Source: Gluconobacter sp. Gdi
GTDB lineage: Bacteria; Pseudomonadota; Alphaproteobacteria; Acetobacterales; Acetobacteraceae
Direction of reading: 5' to 3'
Length of the DNA: 64,000 bases
NCBI RefSeq assembly: GCF_014132155.1
Contig: NZ_BLJQ01000003.1
Span: 184,450-248,449, forward strand
Every line of letters begins with the position of its first letter. Position 1 is the first letter of the stretch. Made by a program: the position numbers and the translations under genes. Under the pieces are notes generated by a model. The model saw only the letters and a program-made list of their open reading frames with translations, was not told the origin of the DNA and did not search any database. Shown one piece after another: positions 22,691 through 32,345 of the stretch.

Positions 22691-25313
22691 GCTCGAAGGT
22701 CTCAAGGCGCTGACGGTTTTCTTCAACCACTTCCGGCTTTGCACGTGCAACAAAATCAGCGTTGTCCAGTTTGCGACGGACCTTGATGATTTCACTTTCG
22801 TTCTTGCTGATCTCTTTTGCAAGGCGTCCCCGTTCTGCATCGAGATCAATCAGGCCCTCCAGCGGGATAAAGATTGTCGCTTCATCAAGCACGATCTGAG
22901 CGGCATTCTTCGGTATTTCGCCTTGGAAAATATCGACTTCAGAGACACGCGCCATGCGGCCGATGGCTTCAGCCCATGTCTTTGCACGAGTGAGATTTTC
23001 GGGCGAAACATCGCGGAAAATCAGCGGTGCTTTCTGTGCCGGGGGGATGTTCATCTCAGAGCGCAGCGTACGAACTTCGCTGATCAGGCGTACAACCCAA
23101 TCCAGTTCTGCACGGGCTTCCTCTGCATTCTGGACCGGCATCTTTTCAGGCCAGCGGATTGAAGTGAAGTCCCCCGAGTAACCCAGTTCTTTCCAGAGAG
23201 TGGCTGTTACAAATGGTGTCACGGGCTGCATGAGGCGCAGAATCAGGCCTAAAACATGCGCGCTAACTGCGCGGAGTTCGATTGTCTCATCATTTTCTGC
23301 CGCGAAGACGGGCTTGGAGAACTCTACGAACCAGTCACAGAAGCAGCTCCAGACGAAGCGATAACAACAGTTAGCGTACTCATCGAACCGATAGTTCGAG
23401 AGAGCCTGTTGTGCGTCCGCAATCGCAGTGTTCGCTTCTGAAAGGATCCAGCGCCCCAAGCTGCTCTGCACAGTCGTTGGGTCAAAGTCCGCGACTGGTC
23501 GTGCACCATTCATCTCGAGGAAACGGGATGCATTCCAGAGTTTGGTGACGAATGCACGGTGTTCTTCTACGCGCTTGCGACCCAGTTTGATGTCACGTCC
23601 CGGGCCTGTGCCCGCACAGATTGCCAAACGGGTTGCATCAGCACCAAACTCTGCAATCAGATCCAGAGGGTCCAGTCCATTACCTTTGGACTTGGACATT
23701 TTCTGCCCTTTTTCGTCCCTGACAAGACCGTGGATCAAGACCGTTCGGAAGGGCACATCGTCCATGAAATGCAGGCCCATCATCATCATCCGGGCGACCC
23801 AGAAGAAGATGATGTCAAAGCCAGTAACGAGAACGCTTGTTGGGTAATAGTGAGCGAGTTCAGGCGTTTTGTCCGGCCAGCCGAGTGTTGTGAAGGGCCA
23901 GAGGCCGGAACTGAACCACGTGTCGAGAACATCTTCGTCCTGCGTCAGTGGAACGCCATCACCGGCCTGGGCCTGGGCCTCAGCTTCTGTATTAGCGACA
24001 TAAACACTGCCATCCGGCCCATACCAGGCCGGAATACGATGCCCCCACCAGAGCTGGCGGCTGATGCACCATGGCTGAATGTCTCGCATCCACGCGAAAA
24101 ACGTGTTCTGCCACTGCCTTGGCTCAAAAACGATTTTACCACTTTCCACCGCCTCTACGGCTGGCCCGGAAAGCTTTTTCGCATCGCAATACCACTGCAA
24201 TGTCAGGCGCGGCTCAACAATAGCTCCACCGCGTTCGGCATAAGGGACCTGAAGCTTATGTGGTTCGATTTTTTCAAGCCACTCAAGACGCTCGAGTTCA
24301 GCAACAATGCGCTTGCGTCCCTCTTCCCGGCTTAGGCCTGCGAGCGATTCCACAAACGCTACGGACGACAAGCCGTCAACATCTGCCAGTTCGGTGCGGA
24401 TTTCATCGAGCCAGATATGGGCTGTTTCATCCAGCATCGTGGGCGCAGACAGATTGTGTCTTTTGCCCACTTCAAAGTCATTGAAGTCGTGAGCCGGCGT
24501 AATTTTTACGGCGCCGGTTCCCTTTTCAGGGTCGGAATAGAGATCTGCCACAACAGGAATACGGCGACCCGTTAGCGGGAGCGTAACGAACTTGCCCACC
24601 ATGTCGGCGTAGCGTTCATCTTCAGGGTGAACGGCAACCGCAACGTCTGCCAGCATCGTTTCAGGGCGCGTGGTTGCAACCGTTATCGTACGTCCGTCCT
24701 CGAGCGGATAACGGATGTACCACATGGATCCTTTGGTTTCACGGTTCTCAACCTCAAGGTCGGAAATCGCGGAACGGAAGTTTGGATCCCAGTTTACCAG
24801 GCGCCGATCACGATAAATGATCCCTTCCTGGTGCAACTGTACAAAAACCTTGCGGACGGCGCGTGAAAGCCCTTCGTCCATGGTGAAGCGCTCGCGGTCC
24901 CAGTCTGCAGAAGCACCCAGTTTGCGAAGCTGCTGGACGATCTCCCCGCCGGACTGCTCTTTCCACTCCCACACCCGCTCAAGAAAGCCTTCGCGGCCCA
25001 GAGCGGTTCTGCTGACGCCTTCTTTGTCGAGTGAGCGTTCGACAACCATCTGCGTGGCGATACCAGCATGGTCAGTTCCTGGCTGCCACAGGACATTGCA
25101 GCCCTCCTGACGCTTCCAGCGGATTAGAATGTCCTGCAGGGTAAATGTCAGGGCATGACCGAGATGCAGTGTGCCCGTGACATTTGGTGGCGGAAACATG
25201 ATCGAAAATGGCGTTCCCGGTGCACTCGGGTCGGCACGGAAAGCCCCGTTGTTCTCCCAGCTTTCGTAGAGAGACGTTTCATGATCAGCGGGAACAAAAC
25301 TTTTTTCGAGCAT
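22647..25313 (-). CDS. valS: Valyl-tRNA synthetase
   Basis: Class I aminoacyl-tRNA synthetase. The HIGH-type motif is PPPNVTGTLHLGHAL (about residues 41-55) and the second signature is KMSKSKGN. A CP1 editing domain lies between them and a C-terminal coiled coil (about residues 820-885, rich in Glu/Lys/Arg) closes the protein. Length is 888 aa, normal for alphaproteobacterial ValRS. The PopZ-like gene ends 45 nt upstream of its start. Confidence 0.97.
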   Translation of the reverse strand: MLEKSFVPADHETSLYESWENNGAFRADPSAPGTPFSIMFPPPNVTGTLHLGHALTFTLQDILIRWKRQEGCNVLWQPGTDHAGIATQMVVERSLDKEGVSRTALGREGFLERVWEWKEQSGGEIVQQLRKLGASADWDRERFTMDEGLSRAVRKVFVQLHQEGIIYRDRRLVNWDPNFRSAISDLEVENRETKGSMWYIRYPLEDGRTITVATTRPETMLADVAVAVHPEDERYADMVGKFVTLPLTGRRIPVVADLYSDPEKGTGAVKITPAHDFNDFEVGKRHNLSAPTMLDETAHIWLDEIRTELADVDGLSSVAFVESLAGLSREEGRKRIVAELERLEWLEKIEPHKLQVPYAERGGAIVEPRLTLQWYCDAKKLSGPAVEAVESGKIVFEPRQWQNTFFAWMRDIQPWCISRQLWWGHRIPAWYGPDGSVYVANTEAEAQAQAGDGVPLTQDEDVLDTWFSSGLWPFTTLGWPDKTPELAHYYPTSVLVTGFDIIFFWVARMMMMGLHFMDDVPFRTVLIHGLVRDEKGQKMSKSKGNGLDPLDLIAEFGADATRLAICAGTGPGRDIKLGRKRVEEHRAFVTKLWNASRFLEMNGARPVADFDPTTVQSSLGRWILSEANTAIADAQQALSNYRFDEYANCCYRFVWSCFCDWFVEFSKPVFAAENDETIELRAVSAHVLGLILRLMQPVTPFVTATLWKELGYSGDFTSIRWPEKMPVQNAEEARAELDWVVRLISEVRTLRSEMNIPPAQKAPLIFRDVSPENLTRAKTWAEAIGRMARVSEVDIFQGEIPKNAAQIVLDEATIFIPLEGLIDLDAERGRLAKEISKNESEIIKVRRKLDNADFVARAKPEVVEENRQRLETFEHDLERLKAALARLG

Positions 25314-25358
25314 GATAATCCAGAAAGTTCAGCAGCAAATGTTGGTAAAAGAAGGCAA

Positions 25359-25829
25359 TCAGTTATTCGGGCGCAGACGCGCAATCTCGGCGCGCACCAG
25401 AATTTCTACAAGCGAAGGCAGGTGAGCATCCAGCCATGTCCGTACCATGGAGCGCACTTCAGTGCGAACCATGTCTTCAATCGTCATGCCGCTGCTTCCG
25501 CTCACGACGGTATCGGACGGGATTGATTTTCCGTTACTGCTGAATGCGGTCTGCAGGTCATTCAGGGAGTGCTCTGCAGCAGCAATGGTTTGTGCGCCCA
25601 TGAGATCATCCTGCGGCGCGGAGTTGCCGTGCTCTGTCTTTGCAGGCGACACCATCATGGATGGTTCAAGGGTCAGTTCGTCATTTTCGATAGCTGACGT
25701 CACGAGTGTGCTCTCCACTGTTGTGTTCAAAGTCTTGTCGTCATTCAGGATCCGACGGATCGAGCTAAGGACGGTGTCGATTGTATCGTCAGCGGAGCCA
25801 CGCTGCGGCTCCGGAGATGGAGAGGTCAT
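25359..25829 (-). CDS. DUF2497 / PopZ-like polar organizing protein
   Basis: A 156-aa protein with the two hallmarks of the PopZ family (DUF2497): an N-terminal helix DDTIDTVLSSIRRILNDD (about residues 14-31) and a C-terminal helical region MTIEDMVRTEVRSMVRTWLD through LVEILVRAEIARL (about residues 114-153), joined by a low-complexity acidic and Ser/Thr-rich linker. In Caulobacter, PopZ self-assembles at the pole and anchors ParB. Whether this homologue does so here is inference. It lies just before valS, as DUF2497 genes often do. Confidence 0.8.
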   Translation of the reverse strand: MTSPSPEPQRGSADDTIDTVLSSIRRILNDDKTLNTTVESTLVTSAIENDELTLEPSMMVSPAKTEHGNSAPQDDLMGAQTIAAAEHSLNDLQTAFSSNGKSIPSDTVVSGSSGMTIEDMVRTEVRSMVRTWLDAHLPSLVEILVRAEIARLRPNN

Positions 25830-25865
25830 GACGTATGGGGCATCTTGAGCATTACAGGAAAAGCA

Positions 25866-27323
25866 TTAGCGTCCAGGCTGATTGATCGCGTAGTCGCTGG
25901 TGCCCCACAGTCTGTTCTTGACCGCATTATAGTAGGCTTTTTCATCGTAGAGCGGGACACCCAGTTTGAGGTCAGATGCCGTCAGTCTTCCGATCGACGC
26001 TGCGACCGCATACGAGGAGATGACCAGGTTAGACAGGTGCTGCACCAGTGTCTGCTGGGCCTGCAGGAGTGTCTGCTGCTGCTGGAGAACAGCCAGTGTC
26101 GTGCTGGTTCCGACCAGAGCCTGACGTTCTACGCCGTCAAGCGCAATCACGTTGGAGGATATCGCCACCCGGTCACTATTGATGGACTGCTTGAACGCAA
26201 CCATCTGTTGCCAACTGGACGCTGCTTTCTGGAGTGCAGTGCGACGCTGTACATCCACTTCGCGATGAGCCGCCTGAGCCTGCTGGCGTGCGCCACGAAT
26301 AGCTGCATATTCAGAGCCCCCCTGATAAATGGGAACCTGAAAAGAGAGCATTCCGTACTTGTTATCCATCAACGTGCGGCTGTAGCCTTGGTTGACGGTA
26401 TGCTGATAACTGAGGTCAGCAGAAACTTTTGGCATGATCGCCGAGATTTGCACAGAAATGTTGTCTTTTTGCTGAGCCTCAGTGAAGAGCGCGTTAACGA
26501 CGTCGGGATTGTTCTGCACCGCCGCGGCAACTGCCTCGCGTTCGCTCGAAACTGGTAGTTTGAGTGGCTGTGGAGGCTCAATATTCGGGGCCGCAGAAAT
26601 GCCTATAATTTGCAGATATGTGGCCTGCGCGCCTTGCAGCGTTCCTTCAGCTTGTTGGCGTTGGGCCGATGCGCTCGCCAGTGCGGCCTGTGCCTGAGCA
26701 ACGTCGGTTCTCGTTATTTCACCAACCCGAAAGCGTTCTTGTGTCGCTTGAACCTGTTGCTGGAGAACTCTTTCGTTATTAATGGCAAGTTGAAGAAGTT
26801 GTTCGTCCTCGACAACGCCTACATAGGCATTGACGACACTGGTAAAAACGCTTTGTTCAGTTGAAATCAGTTTGGCGCGTTCGGCCATGACCTGATTGGT
26901 CGCAGCATGAATACCAGCGACTGTTTTTCCGCCTTCGTAAAGCGGTTGGGTAATATTCACTTGCCCGTTGTAGCCGGGAGTTTGATAGGTAGAGCCACTT
27001 CCGAGGGAGCCTCCGGAAGCCGCATAATTTGTACGACCGTCGTAGTAGGTCAGATTCATGGACGTCTGAATGGTCGGGTGCCATCCAGCCATTGCCGTCG
27101 GAACCTGTTCGTCGGTTGCGCGCAGGTGGGCACGTTCTTCACGAAGCGTGGGGTTGGTCAGATAGGCAGTGGCAAGTGCTTCCTGCAGGGTATGCGGAAC
27201 GAAGGTTGGGGACCCGCTCCCATCATACTTCTGAGCCAGGGCTGTTCCGCTCAGGAGAAAGCTCAGAAGACCCAGCCCTAGGGGACCGGATAGAGCCTTT
27301 GTGCCGTTGCATCCTGAAGTCAT
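25866..27323 (-). CDS. tolC: TolC family outer membrane efflux protein
   Basis: Outer membrane channel for type I secretion or RND/ABC efflux. It has 485 aa, a signal peptide ending near ALAQ, the typical start TLQEALATAYLTNPTLREERA, and long heptad-rich helices in two repeats. I chose ATG 27323 because AGGA sits 8 nt upstream; an ATG at 27338 is also in frame. No inner-membrane or adaptor partner lies nearby, so it may serve several pumps. The symbol is by family and may not imply orthology. Confidence 0.85.
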   Translation of the reverse strand: MTSGCNGTKALSGPLGLGLLSFLLSGTALAQKYDGSGSPTFVPHTLQEALATAYLTNPTLREERAHLRATDEQVPTAMAGWHPTIQTSMNLTYYDGRTNYAASGGSLGSGSTYQTPGYNGQVNITQPLYEGGKTVAGIHAATNQVMAERAKLISTEQSVFTSVVNAYVGVVEDEQLLQLAINNERVLQQQVQATQERFRVGEITRTDVAQAQAALASASAQRQQAEGTLQGAQATYLQIIGISAAPNIEPPQPLKLPVSSEREAVAAAVQNNPDVVNALFTEAQQKDNISVQISAIMPKVSADLSYQHTVNQGYSRTLMDNKYGMLSFQVPIYQGGSEYAAIRGARQQAQAAHREVDVQRRTALQKAASSWQQMVAFKQSINSDRVAISSNVIALDGVERQALVGTSTTLAVLQQQQTLLQAQQTLVQHLSNLVISSYAVAASIGRLTASDLKLGVPLYDEKAYYNAVKNRLWGTSDYAINQPGR

Positions 27324-27430
27324 GAGATATCCTGCCATCTGAACACTGTATCGCAGCGTTTCGTGAATCAGCCCTTAATAGCCTGATCCCTCCCAGAAGA
27401 AAAATCCTCATCGGGACTGAAATATCTCTC

Positions 27431-27459
27431 TTGACCAAAATGTCCTGAAAGACGATATA
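27431..27459 (+). promoter_or_regulatory. Promoter of tRNA-Cys
   Basis: TTGACC (27431-27436) and GATATA (27454-27459) are separated by 17 nt, placing initiation about 10 nt before the tRNA. Confidence 0.6.
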
Positions 27460-27476
27460 GCCCCTGTCTCCTCCGA

Positions 27477-27550
27477 GGTCCGGTGGCAGAATGGTGATGT
27501 AGCGGACTGCAAATCCGCGTATGTGGGTTCGATTCCCGCCCGGACCTCCA
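27477..27550 (+). tRNA. tRNA-Cys (GCA)
   Basis: A 74-nt cloverleaf. The acceptor stem GGTCCGG pairs with CCGGACC, the discriminator is T (as expected for Cys) and CCA is encoded. The anticodon loop reads CTGCAAA with anticodon GCA, and the T-loop is TTCGATT. It is followed by a weak stem and a T-run near 27580, which could be its terminator. Confidence 0.96.
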
Positions 27551-27704
27551 GAGAGACTATTCCCCCGCAGAAAATAGCCGTTTTTTTCCTGATGTTCTAA
27601 AAATCAGGAATTCGATTTTACAGTTTTCAAATAAAGCATTGGCTTTTTTTGATCGGCTGGCCGTGTGTATTGCGCCACGTTAGCCAGCCGTCTTGCTCAG
27701 TCTG

Positions 27705-28673
27705 TCAGGAGTGAGCCTCTGCATACGCTGCGGCTGCCCCAAAGAGACCAGGCTGGGGATGCGTGATAATTTTGACGGGCATTTCGCTCATCATGGTCTC
27801 AAATCGCCCTTTTGCGACGAAACGTTCGGCAAAGCCGGATTCACCGAGAATATTCGCCAGGCGCAGTCCAAGGCCACCGGCAATCACAACGGCATGGGCG
27901 CCGTGTGCCAGTGCAAGATCACCAGAAACGGCGCCAAGGCTGAGGCAGAAGCGTTCGAGAGCCGCTGCTGCGATCGTGTCGGAACCTTCCATGGCGTTCT
28001 GCCAGAGCGTTCTGTTATCGCGCAGTGTGATGGGCAGGCCCTGTTGTTCCGCGATGACTTCATAAAGGTTGGTCAAGCCAGGACCCGAGACGATGCGTTC
28101 TGCTGATACGCGCCGGAAACGCTGGCGGAGTGCCTTGAGGATGTTGTCTTCAACTTCGTCGAGCGGTGGGTAGTCCAGGTGGCCGCCCTCGGTCTCCATG
28201 ACAAAGTATTTTTCTCCGCGGCGCAGCAAACATGCTGCCCCCAGGCCTGTTCCTGGACCGACAATCGTAATTGTTCCCTGAGATGGTAGGTCCACGTCCG
28301 GCCCACACAGATGTCTCATATGAGAGGAATCAACCTGTGCTACAGCATGGGCCACGGCACCGAAATCGTTGACCAGAACGAAGTTGTCGAGATGCAGACG
28401 GCTGGCCAGTTGCGTCGGATGGATGACCCAAGGGTTGTTGGTCATCTTCAGGATCTCACCCGTAACCGGACAGGCTACGGCAATCCCCGCTTCCTTTGGT
28501 AAAGGGCGGTCCAAAGTTCTGCCAAAAGCTTCCCAGGCCAGAGCCAGGCTTGCGTGCTCAGCGCATTTCAGGGTGACGGCTTCACCCAGTTCCGCGACGG
28601 TTCCGTTTTCGATGCTTGCGATTGCAAAACGGGCATGGGTGCCGCCGATATCGACCGCAACGATTTCCCTCAT
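27705..28673 (-). CDS. glk: Glucokinase
   Basis: Phosphorylates glucose with ATP and feeds the cytoplasmic pentose phosphate route. The start MREIVAVDIGGTHARFAI contains the phosphate-1 motif DIGGTH. LVNDFGAVAHAV carries the sugar-binding Asn-Asp, and GPGTGLGAACLL is the ATP-binding loop. Length is 322 aa, typical of the Glk (PF02685) family. It is transcribed alone; the SDR gene ends 94 nt upstream. Confidence 0.94.
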   Translation of the reverse strand: MREIVAVDIGGTHARFAIASIENGTVAELGEAVTLKCAEHASLALAWEAFGRTLDRPLPKEAGIAVACPVTGEILKMTNNPWVIHPTQLASRLHLDNFVLVNDFGAVAHAVAQVDSSHMRHLCGPDVDLPSQGTITIVGPGTGLGAACLLRRGEKYFVMETEGGHLDYPPLDEVEDNILKALRQRFRRVSAERIVSGPGLTNLYEVIAEQQGLPITLRDNRTLWQNAMEGSDTIAAAALERFCLSLGAVSGDLALAHGAHAVVIAGGLGLRLANILGESGFAERFVAKGRFETMMSEMPVKIITHPQPGLFGAAAAYAEAHS

Positions 28674-28766
28674 GACAACTATCCTCTGGCCTGTCTGGCA
28701 TCTGTTGAATGTGGAAGCAGTCGCCTACCGGCAGCATGCCGTCAAGTTAGTGAGAGGTGGCTTTTC

Positions 28767-29570
28767 TTAATTTGCAGCACGTTGTCGCACTTCGGCGGAA
28801 CGCAGCAGGCGATGAACGATTGGCCGCGGCACCAGCATCTCCAGAAGTCGGGCCAGAGCGAAAGGCCATGGAAACAGAAGATGCGCCCGTCCCCGCCCGA
28901 TGGCGCGCGCGATGAGGCGCGCTGCTTTGGTAGAGGACACCAGGAGCGGTCGAGCCCCTTCCAGACGCTGGCTCATGGGCGTGTCGACATATCCCGGAGA
29001 GACAAGCGTCACATGAACATTGTGTGGTGTCATGGCAGCGTGAAGCGCTGTGCTGAAACGGGCAAGGCCAGCTTTTGAGCCGCTATAGGCCGTTGCGACG
29101 GGAAGATCATGGAAGGCAGCAACAGAACCGATGAGGGCGATATTTCCGCCCCCCCGTGGAGCCATGCGGCGCGCCATTTCTGTGGCCAAGGTCACGGGCG
29201 TCGTGAAGTTGACGAGGGAAATGGTTTTCACCTGCTCCGGGAGTTCCGTGAGTTCATTTTCCGGGCGGATGTCTCCCAGCCCTGCACCGAGAACGAGAAT
29301 ATCGATCGGGCTGACGTCGTCGGCTTCTCGTAAGGCAGCAAGGGCCGCGTCTGTGTCACACAGATCAAGAGCGAGAGTTTCTGTCGTGGCACCGTGGCGT
29401 TGGGCCTGAGCAGCGACGTTGTTCAGTCGCTGCTGATTGCGGCCCCATAGAATAAGATGTGTTCCTGCCCGCGCATAGTGAAGTGCGAGGGCCTCACCGA
29501 TGCCGCTGGAGGCTCCGGTGATCAGAATTCGTGACTGAGGGCCGCGTCTGGAAAGCGGAAAGGTTGCCAT
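28767..29570 (-). CDS. Short-chain dehydrogenase/reductase
   Basis: Classical SDR of about 267 aa. The Rossmann motif is TGASSGIG near residue 19, NNV/A-type core residues follow, and the catalytic motif is YSGSKAG (Tyr and Lys). A hydrophobic proline-rich C-terminal segment (FPWPFALARLLEMLVPRP) suggests membrane association. Start ATG 29570 is preferred, with GTGGA upstream; ATG 29597 is possible. It is divergent from a YghO-like acyltransferase about 150 nt away, and the pair may act in lipid metabolism (see findings). Substrate not known. Confidence 0.82.
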   Translation of the reverse strand: MATFPLSRRGPQSRILITGASSGIGEALALHYARAGTHLILWGRNQQRLNNVAAQAQRHGATTETLALDLCDTDAALAALREADDVSPIDILVLGAGLGDIRPENELTELPEQVKTISLVNFTTPVTLATEMARRMAPRGGGNIALIGSVAAFHDLPVATAYSGSKAGLARFSTALHAAMTPHNVHVTLVSPGYVDTPMSQRLEGARPLLVSSTKAARLIARAIGRGRAHLLFPWPFALARLLEMLVPRPIVHRLLRSAEVRQRAAN

Positions 29571-29720
29571 GGGAGAGATATCCACGTTGAAAGTCATGGT
29601 CGGATTGGTAATGGGAGGGTATAGCCTTCCGGTGCGAAAAAATGCGACCCTGTGCTGTTAAGGCATATTACTCCATTAGCTCTGAAAAATTTTTCAACCA
29701 GAGGTGCAAGGCCCGACCCT

Positions 29721-30890
29721 ATGACATCGCCCGCTCCGCAAGATGATCTAGTAGTCCGTCCGGTTACGACGCGGGCACATTTGAAGCTCTTTATTACCCT
29801 GCCCCGCCGTATTTACGCTGGAATGCCCGGGTTTGTTCCACCACTGGACATGGAACAGAACGACCTTCTGAACCCCAAGAAAGCTGCCATTTTCCGTCAT
29901 GCCAGCATTCGCTATTTTCTGGCTTGGCGTGGTGACACCCCTGTCGGGCGTATTGCTGCGATTGTTGATCATCGTGCGATTGAATTCTGGGGTGAGAAAA
30001 CAGGGTCTTTTGGTGCACTGGACGCTGTGCCGGAGGCGTCTGTTGTTGCAGCCCTCCTGAGTGCTGCCCGTCACTGGCTTCGCCTTCAGGGCATGGATCG
30101 CGTGCGTGGTCCGGTTACGCTGAGCGGGAATGGTGAATCCGGGCTCATGATCGAGGGGCAGGATCAGCCACTCATGATTGCGATGCCCTGGCACCCCAAA
30201 CTGCTGGGGCAGCTGGTCGAAGGCGCTGGTTACAAACGAAGCGAAGATCTTCTGAGCTACCGTTTCGATCTGACTGAAGAAAACAGAGCCAATTTTCGCG
30301 TTCCGGGTGATCTGAAAATCGGGGAAGGTCGTCTCGGATCCATTTCCGTGACGCGTCTTTCCAAGAAGCAGATTGCAGCACAAGGTGAAGTCCTGCGGAC
30401 GCTCTACAACGATGCCTGGAGTGGAAAGTATAATTTCGTGCCTTTGCAGGACTACGAAATGAAGGCGATGATCAATCAGCTCAAGCCGCTGCTGAGACCA
30501 GAGCACTATGTTCAGATTGATCAGGACGGTGAGCCGGTGGCCATGGCTCTGGTTGTTCCCAATCTTTACGATATTGCAGGCGATCTCGGTGGTGATCCTA
30601 CGCCGCTCGGTTGGATCAAGCTTGCTACCCGTCTGGGACTGCATCGCTTTCACTCTGCGCGTGTCATTCTGTTGGGCGTCACGCGCAAGCTTCAGGGCAC
30701 GATGCTGGGCTCCCTCCTGCCCTCTTTGGCAATTTCGGAGCTGCTGCGTCGCGGGCGCTCTCTACCCTATTCCTGGGTAGAGCTTGGGTGGATTCAGGAA
30801 TCTGATACGAGAATGAAGAATTTGGCGGAAGCTGTAGTTCCGCATCCTTACAAGCGTTATCGCCTGTATGAACGCTCAGTCCAGGATTGA
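29721..30890 (+). CDS. YghO-like GNAT-fold N-acyltransferase
   Basis: A 389-aa protein resembling the YghO/GNAT-type family: LKLFITLPRRIYAGMPGFVPPL at the N-terminus, then PVGRIAAIVDH, FGALDAV and RGPVTLSGNGESGLMIEG, and a basic C-terminal part. These are family-level similarities recognised by eye. The biochemical function is not established; related GNAT proteins include the bacterial ceramide synthase. I used ATG 29721 (MTSPAPQDDL), which leaves AAGG 13 nt upstream; an ATG at 29652 adds unconserved residues. It ends in a U-tract terminator shared with the convergent thiL end. Confidence 0.7.
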   Translation: MTSPAPQDDLVVRPVTTRAHLKLFITLPRRIYAGMPGFVPPLDMEQNDLLNPKKAAIFRHASIRYFLAWRGDTPVGRIAAIVDHRAIEFWGEKTGSFGALDAVPEASVVAALLSAARHWLRLQGMDRVRGPVTLSGNGESGLMIEGQDQPLMIAMPWHPKLLGQLVEGAGYKRSEDLLSYRFDLTEENRANFRVPGDLKIGEGRLGSISVTRLSKKQIAAQGEVLRTLYNDAWSGKYNFVPLQDYEMKAMINQLKPLLRPEHYVQIDQDGEPVAMALVVPNLYDIAGDLGGDPTPLGWIKLATRLGLHRFHSARVILLGVTRKLQGTMLGSLLPSLAISELLRRGRSLPYSWVELGWIQESDTRMKNLAEAVVPHPYKRYRLYERSVQD

Positions 30891-30899
30891 GATCTGAAA

Positions 30900-30937
30900 G
30901 GGGTGCCAGCTTTAGAAGTGCTGCCACCCTTTTTTTT
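30900..30937 (+). terminator. Intrinsic terminator after the YghO-like gene
   Basis: GGGTGCCAGC pairs with GCTGCCACCC (one C-C mismatch) and is followed by eight T. The thiL stop codon on the other strand lies in the loop. Confidence 0.85.
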
Positions 30938-31859
30938 GTATTTCCATAACCTGTCCCTCGGCATTTAGAACGTGAACTCCCGTTCCTGAGCGGATGGCCC
31001 CGATACGAGTGATGGGCACGTTTCTTTGAGAGCACGTCTGAACCAACACGCTCTCGTTTTCAGGGGCACAGGTTAAAAGAAGCTCGTAATCATCGCCGCC
31101 TGTGAGACGTTGTTCGAGCCATTGTGACCCGAGGGCGTTGGCGGCCGAGGACGCCGGAACTGTGTCTGCCAGAATATCTATGGCCACCCCGGATTCTGCT
31201 GCGATATGACCGCAGTCCTGTATCAGGCCATCGGAAATATCCATCGCTGCATGCACAAGCCCATTCAGGTTCAAACCCGTTCGTGGGCGGGGCAAGTGGT
31301 ATCTCTCTGACAGGAAACCTGTTGGATCAGAAATTTTCCCTTGGAGGGCTAACAGGCCAAGCGCGGCATCACCGATTGTTCCGGTAACCCACAGGCTGTC
31401 ACCAGCTTTGGCTCCGCTCCGGCGAAGAGCAGTGCCTTTTTTCAGCCGTCCAAAAACTGTTGCTGACAGAACAAGTGGACCCGCCGTCGAGGTCGTGTCT
31501 CCCCCGAGCAGCGTTACGCCATAGAGCTTCTGATCTTCCGCCAGGCCCGCAGCAAACGCACTGAACCACACGTCATCGTAGCGAGATGCGTGTGGGATGG
31601 TGACGTTCAGGGTGTAGGCATAGGGCTCTGCGCCCATGGCAGCGAGATCTGAGAGATTGCAGCGAAGAAGCTTGCGCCCCACTGTTTCAGGGGGATCTTC
31701 CGTCAGAAAATGGACGTTCTCGACCATCGTGTCGGTAGAAATGGCCATCTCCTGCCCCGAGGGGCAAGAGATCAGCGCGCAGTCGTCTCGAAGGTCGAGA
31801 CTTTCCGGGCCCGCGAGCTGCCGGAAATGTCGGGCGATGAAACTGAATTCGCCCGACAT
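30912..31859 (-). CDS. thiL: Thiamine-monophosphate kinase
   Basis: Phosphorylates thiamine monophosphate to the active cofactor TPP. The AIRS-type ATP-binding motifs are visible: LDLRDDCALI, STDTMVENVHF, KLLRCNLSDLAAMGAEP, and the central GGDTTSTAG. The C-terminal part has AAMDISDGLIQD and TGGDDYELL. Length is 315 aa. It follows nusB by 3 nt in the nrdR-nusB-thiL operon, a common alphaproteobacterial order. Confidence 0.96.
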   Translation of the reverse strand: MSGEFSFIARHFRQLAGPESLDLRDDCALISCPSGQEMAISTDTMVENVHFLTEDPPETVGRKLLRCNLSDLAAMGAEPYAYTLNVTIPHASRYDDVWFSAFAAGLAEDQKLYGVTLLGGDTTSTAGPLVLSATVFGRLKKGTALRRSGAKAGDSLWVTGTIGDAALGLLALQGKISDPTGFLSERYHLPRPRTGLNLNGLVHAAMDISDGLIQDCGHIAAESGVAIDILADTVPASSAANALGSQWLEQRLTGGDDYELLLTCAPENESVLVQTCSQRNVPITRIGAIRSGTGVHVLNAEGQVMEIQKKGWQHF

Positions 31860-31862
31860 GCT

Positions 31863-32345
31863 TCAGGTGTTGCTTTCGTTACGTCGGCTGACGGCATCAA
31901 GAATGCCGTTCACCATCTTTGGCTCATCCCCGAAGAAAAAGCCGTGCGCAACGTCCATATATTCATTGATGACGATGCGGTCGGGCGTATCGGTATCAGC
32001 GATTTCGAATGTTGCAGCCCGGAGCAGTCCACGAAGAACGGGGTCGAGGCGCGTCATTGGCCACTGCTCGGGAAGCAGATCGCTTAACGTGTGGTCGATC
32101 TTGTCCTGATCGAGCGTTACGCCACGAACAATTTCCTGCATCAGGGTCAGGTCGGCATCAGGAATGTGGCCGTCTTCGAAGGATGCTGTCGGGCTGACGC
32201 GGCGGTGACGGAGAAACTGGCCGAGAACGGTCTCCGCATTGTCGCCGGACTGTTCGCACTGGAACAGAGCCTGAACGGCTGCAACACGGGCAATGGTCCG
32301 GCTGCGGCGCGTTGGTCGGCTGTTGGGCGCGTCTGATGCGGTCAT
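31863..32345 (-). CDS. nusB: Transcription antitermination factor NusB
   Basis: Binds boxA with NusE/S10 for rRNA antitermination. It is an all-helical protein of 160 aa with the family signatures [16 protein letters not shown] (N-terminal) and [29 protein letters not shown] in split form near the C-terminus. It overlaps nrdR by 4 nt and is followed closely by thiL. The riboflavin genes that usually sit in this operon are absent here. Confidence 0.95.
   Translation of the reverse strand: MTASDAPNSRPTRRSRTIARVAAVQALFQCEQSGDNAETVLGQFLRHRRVSPTASFEDGHIPDADLTLMQEIVRGVTLDQDKIDHTLSDLLPEQWPMTRLDPVLRGLLRAATFEIADTDTPDRIVINEYMDVAHGFFFGDEPKMVNGILDAVSRRNESNT

Noticed and set aside
27587-27609. Stem TCCTGAT/ATCAGGA between tRNA-Cys and glk
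   Set aside because: T-run precedes rather than follows on the plus strand and an A-run follows on the minus strand, so it is not a clear terminator for either gene.
29748-30653. Minus-strand frame of 301 codons
   Set aside because: Antisense shadow of the YghO-like gene with no recognisable domain.
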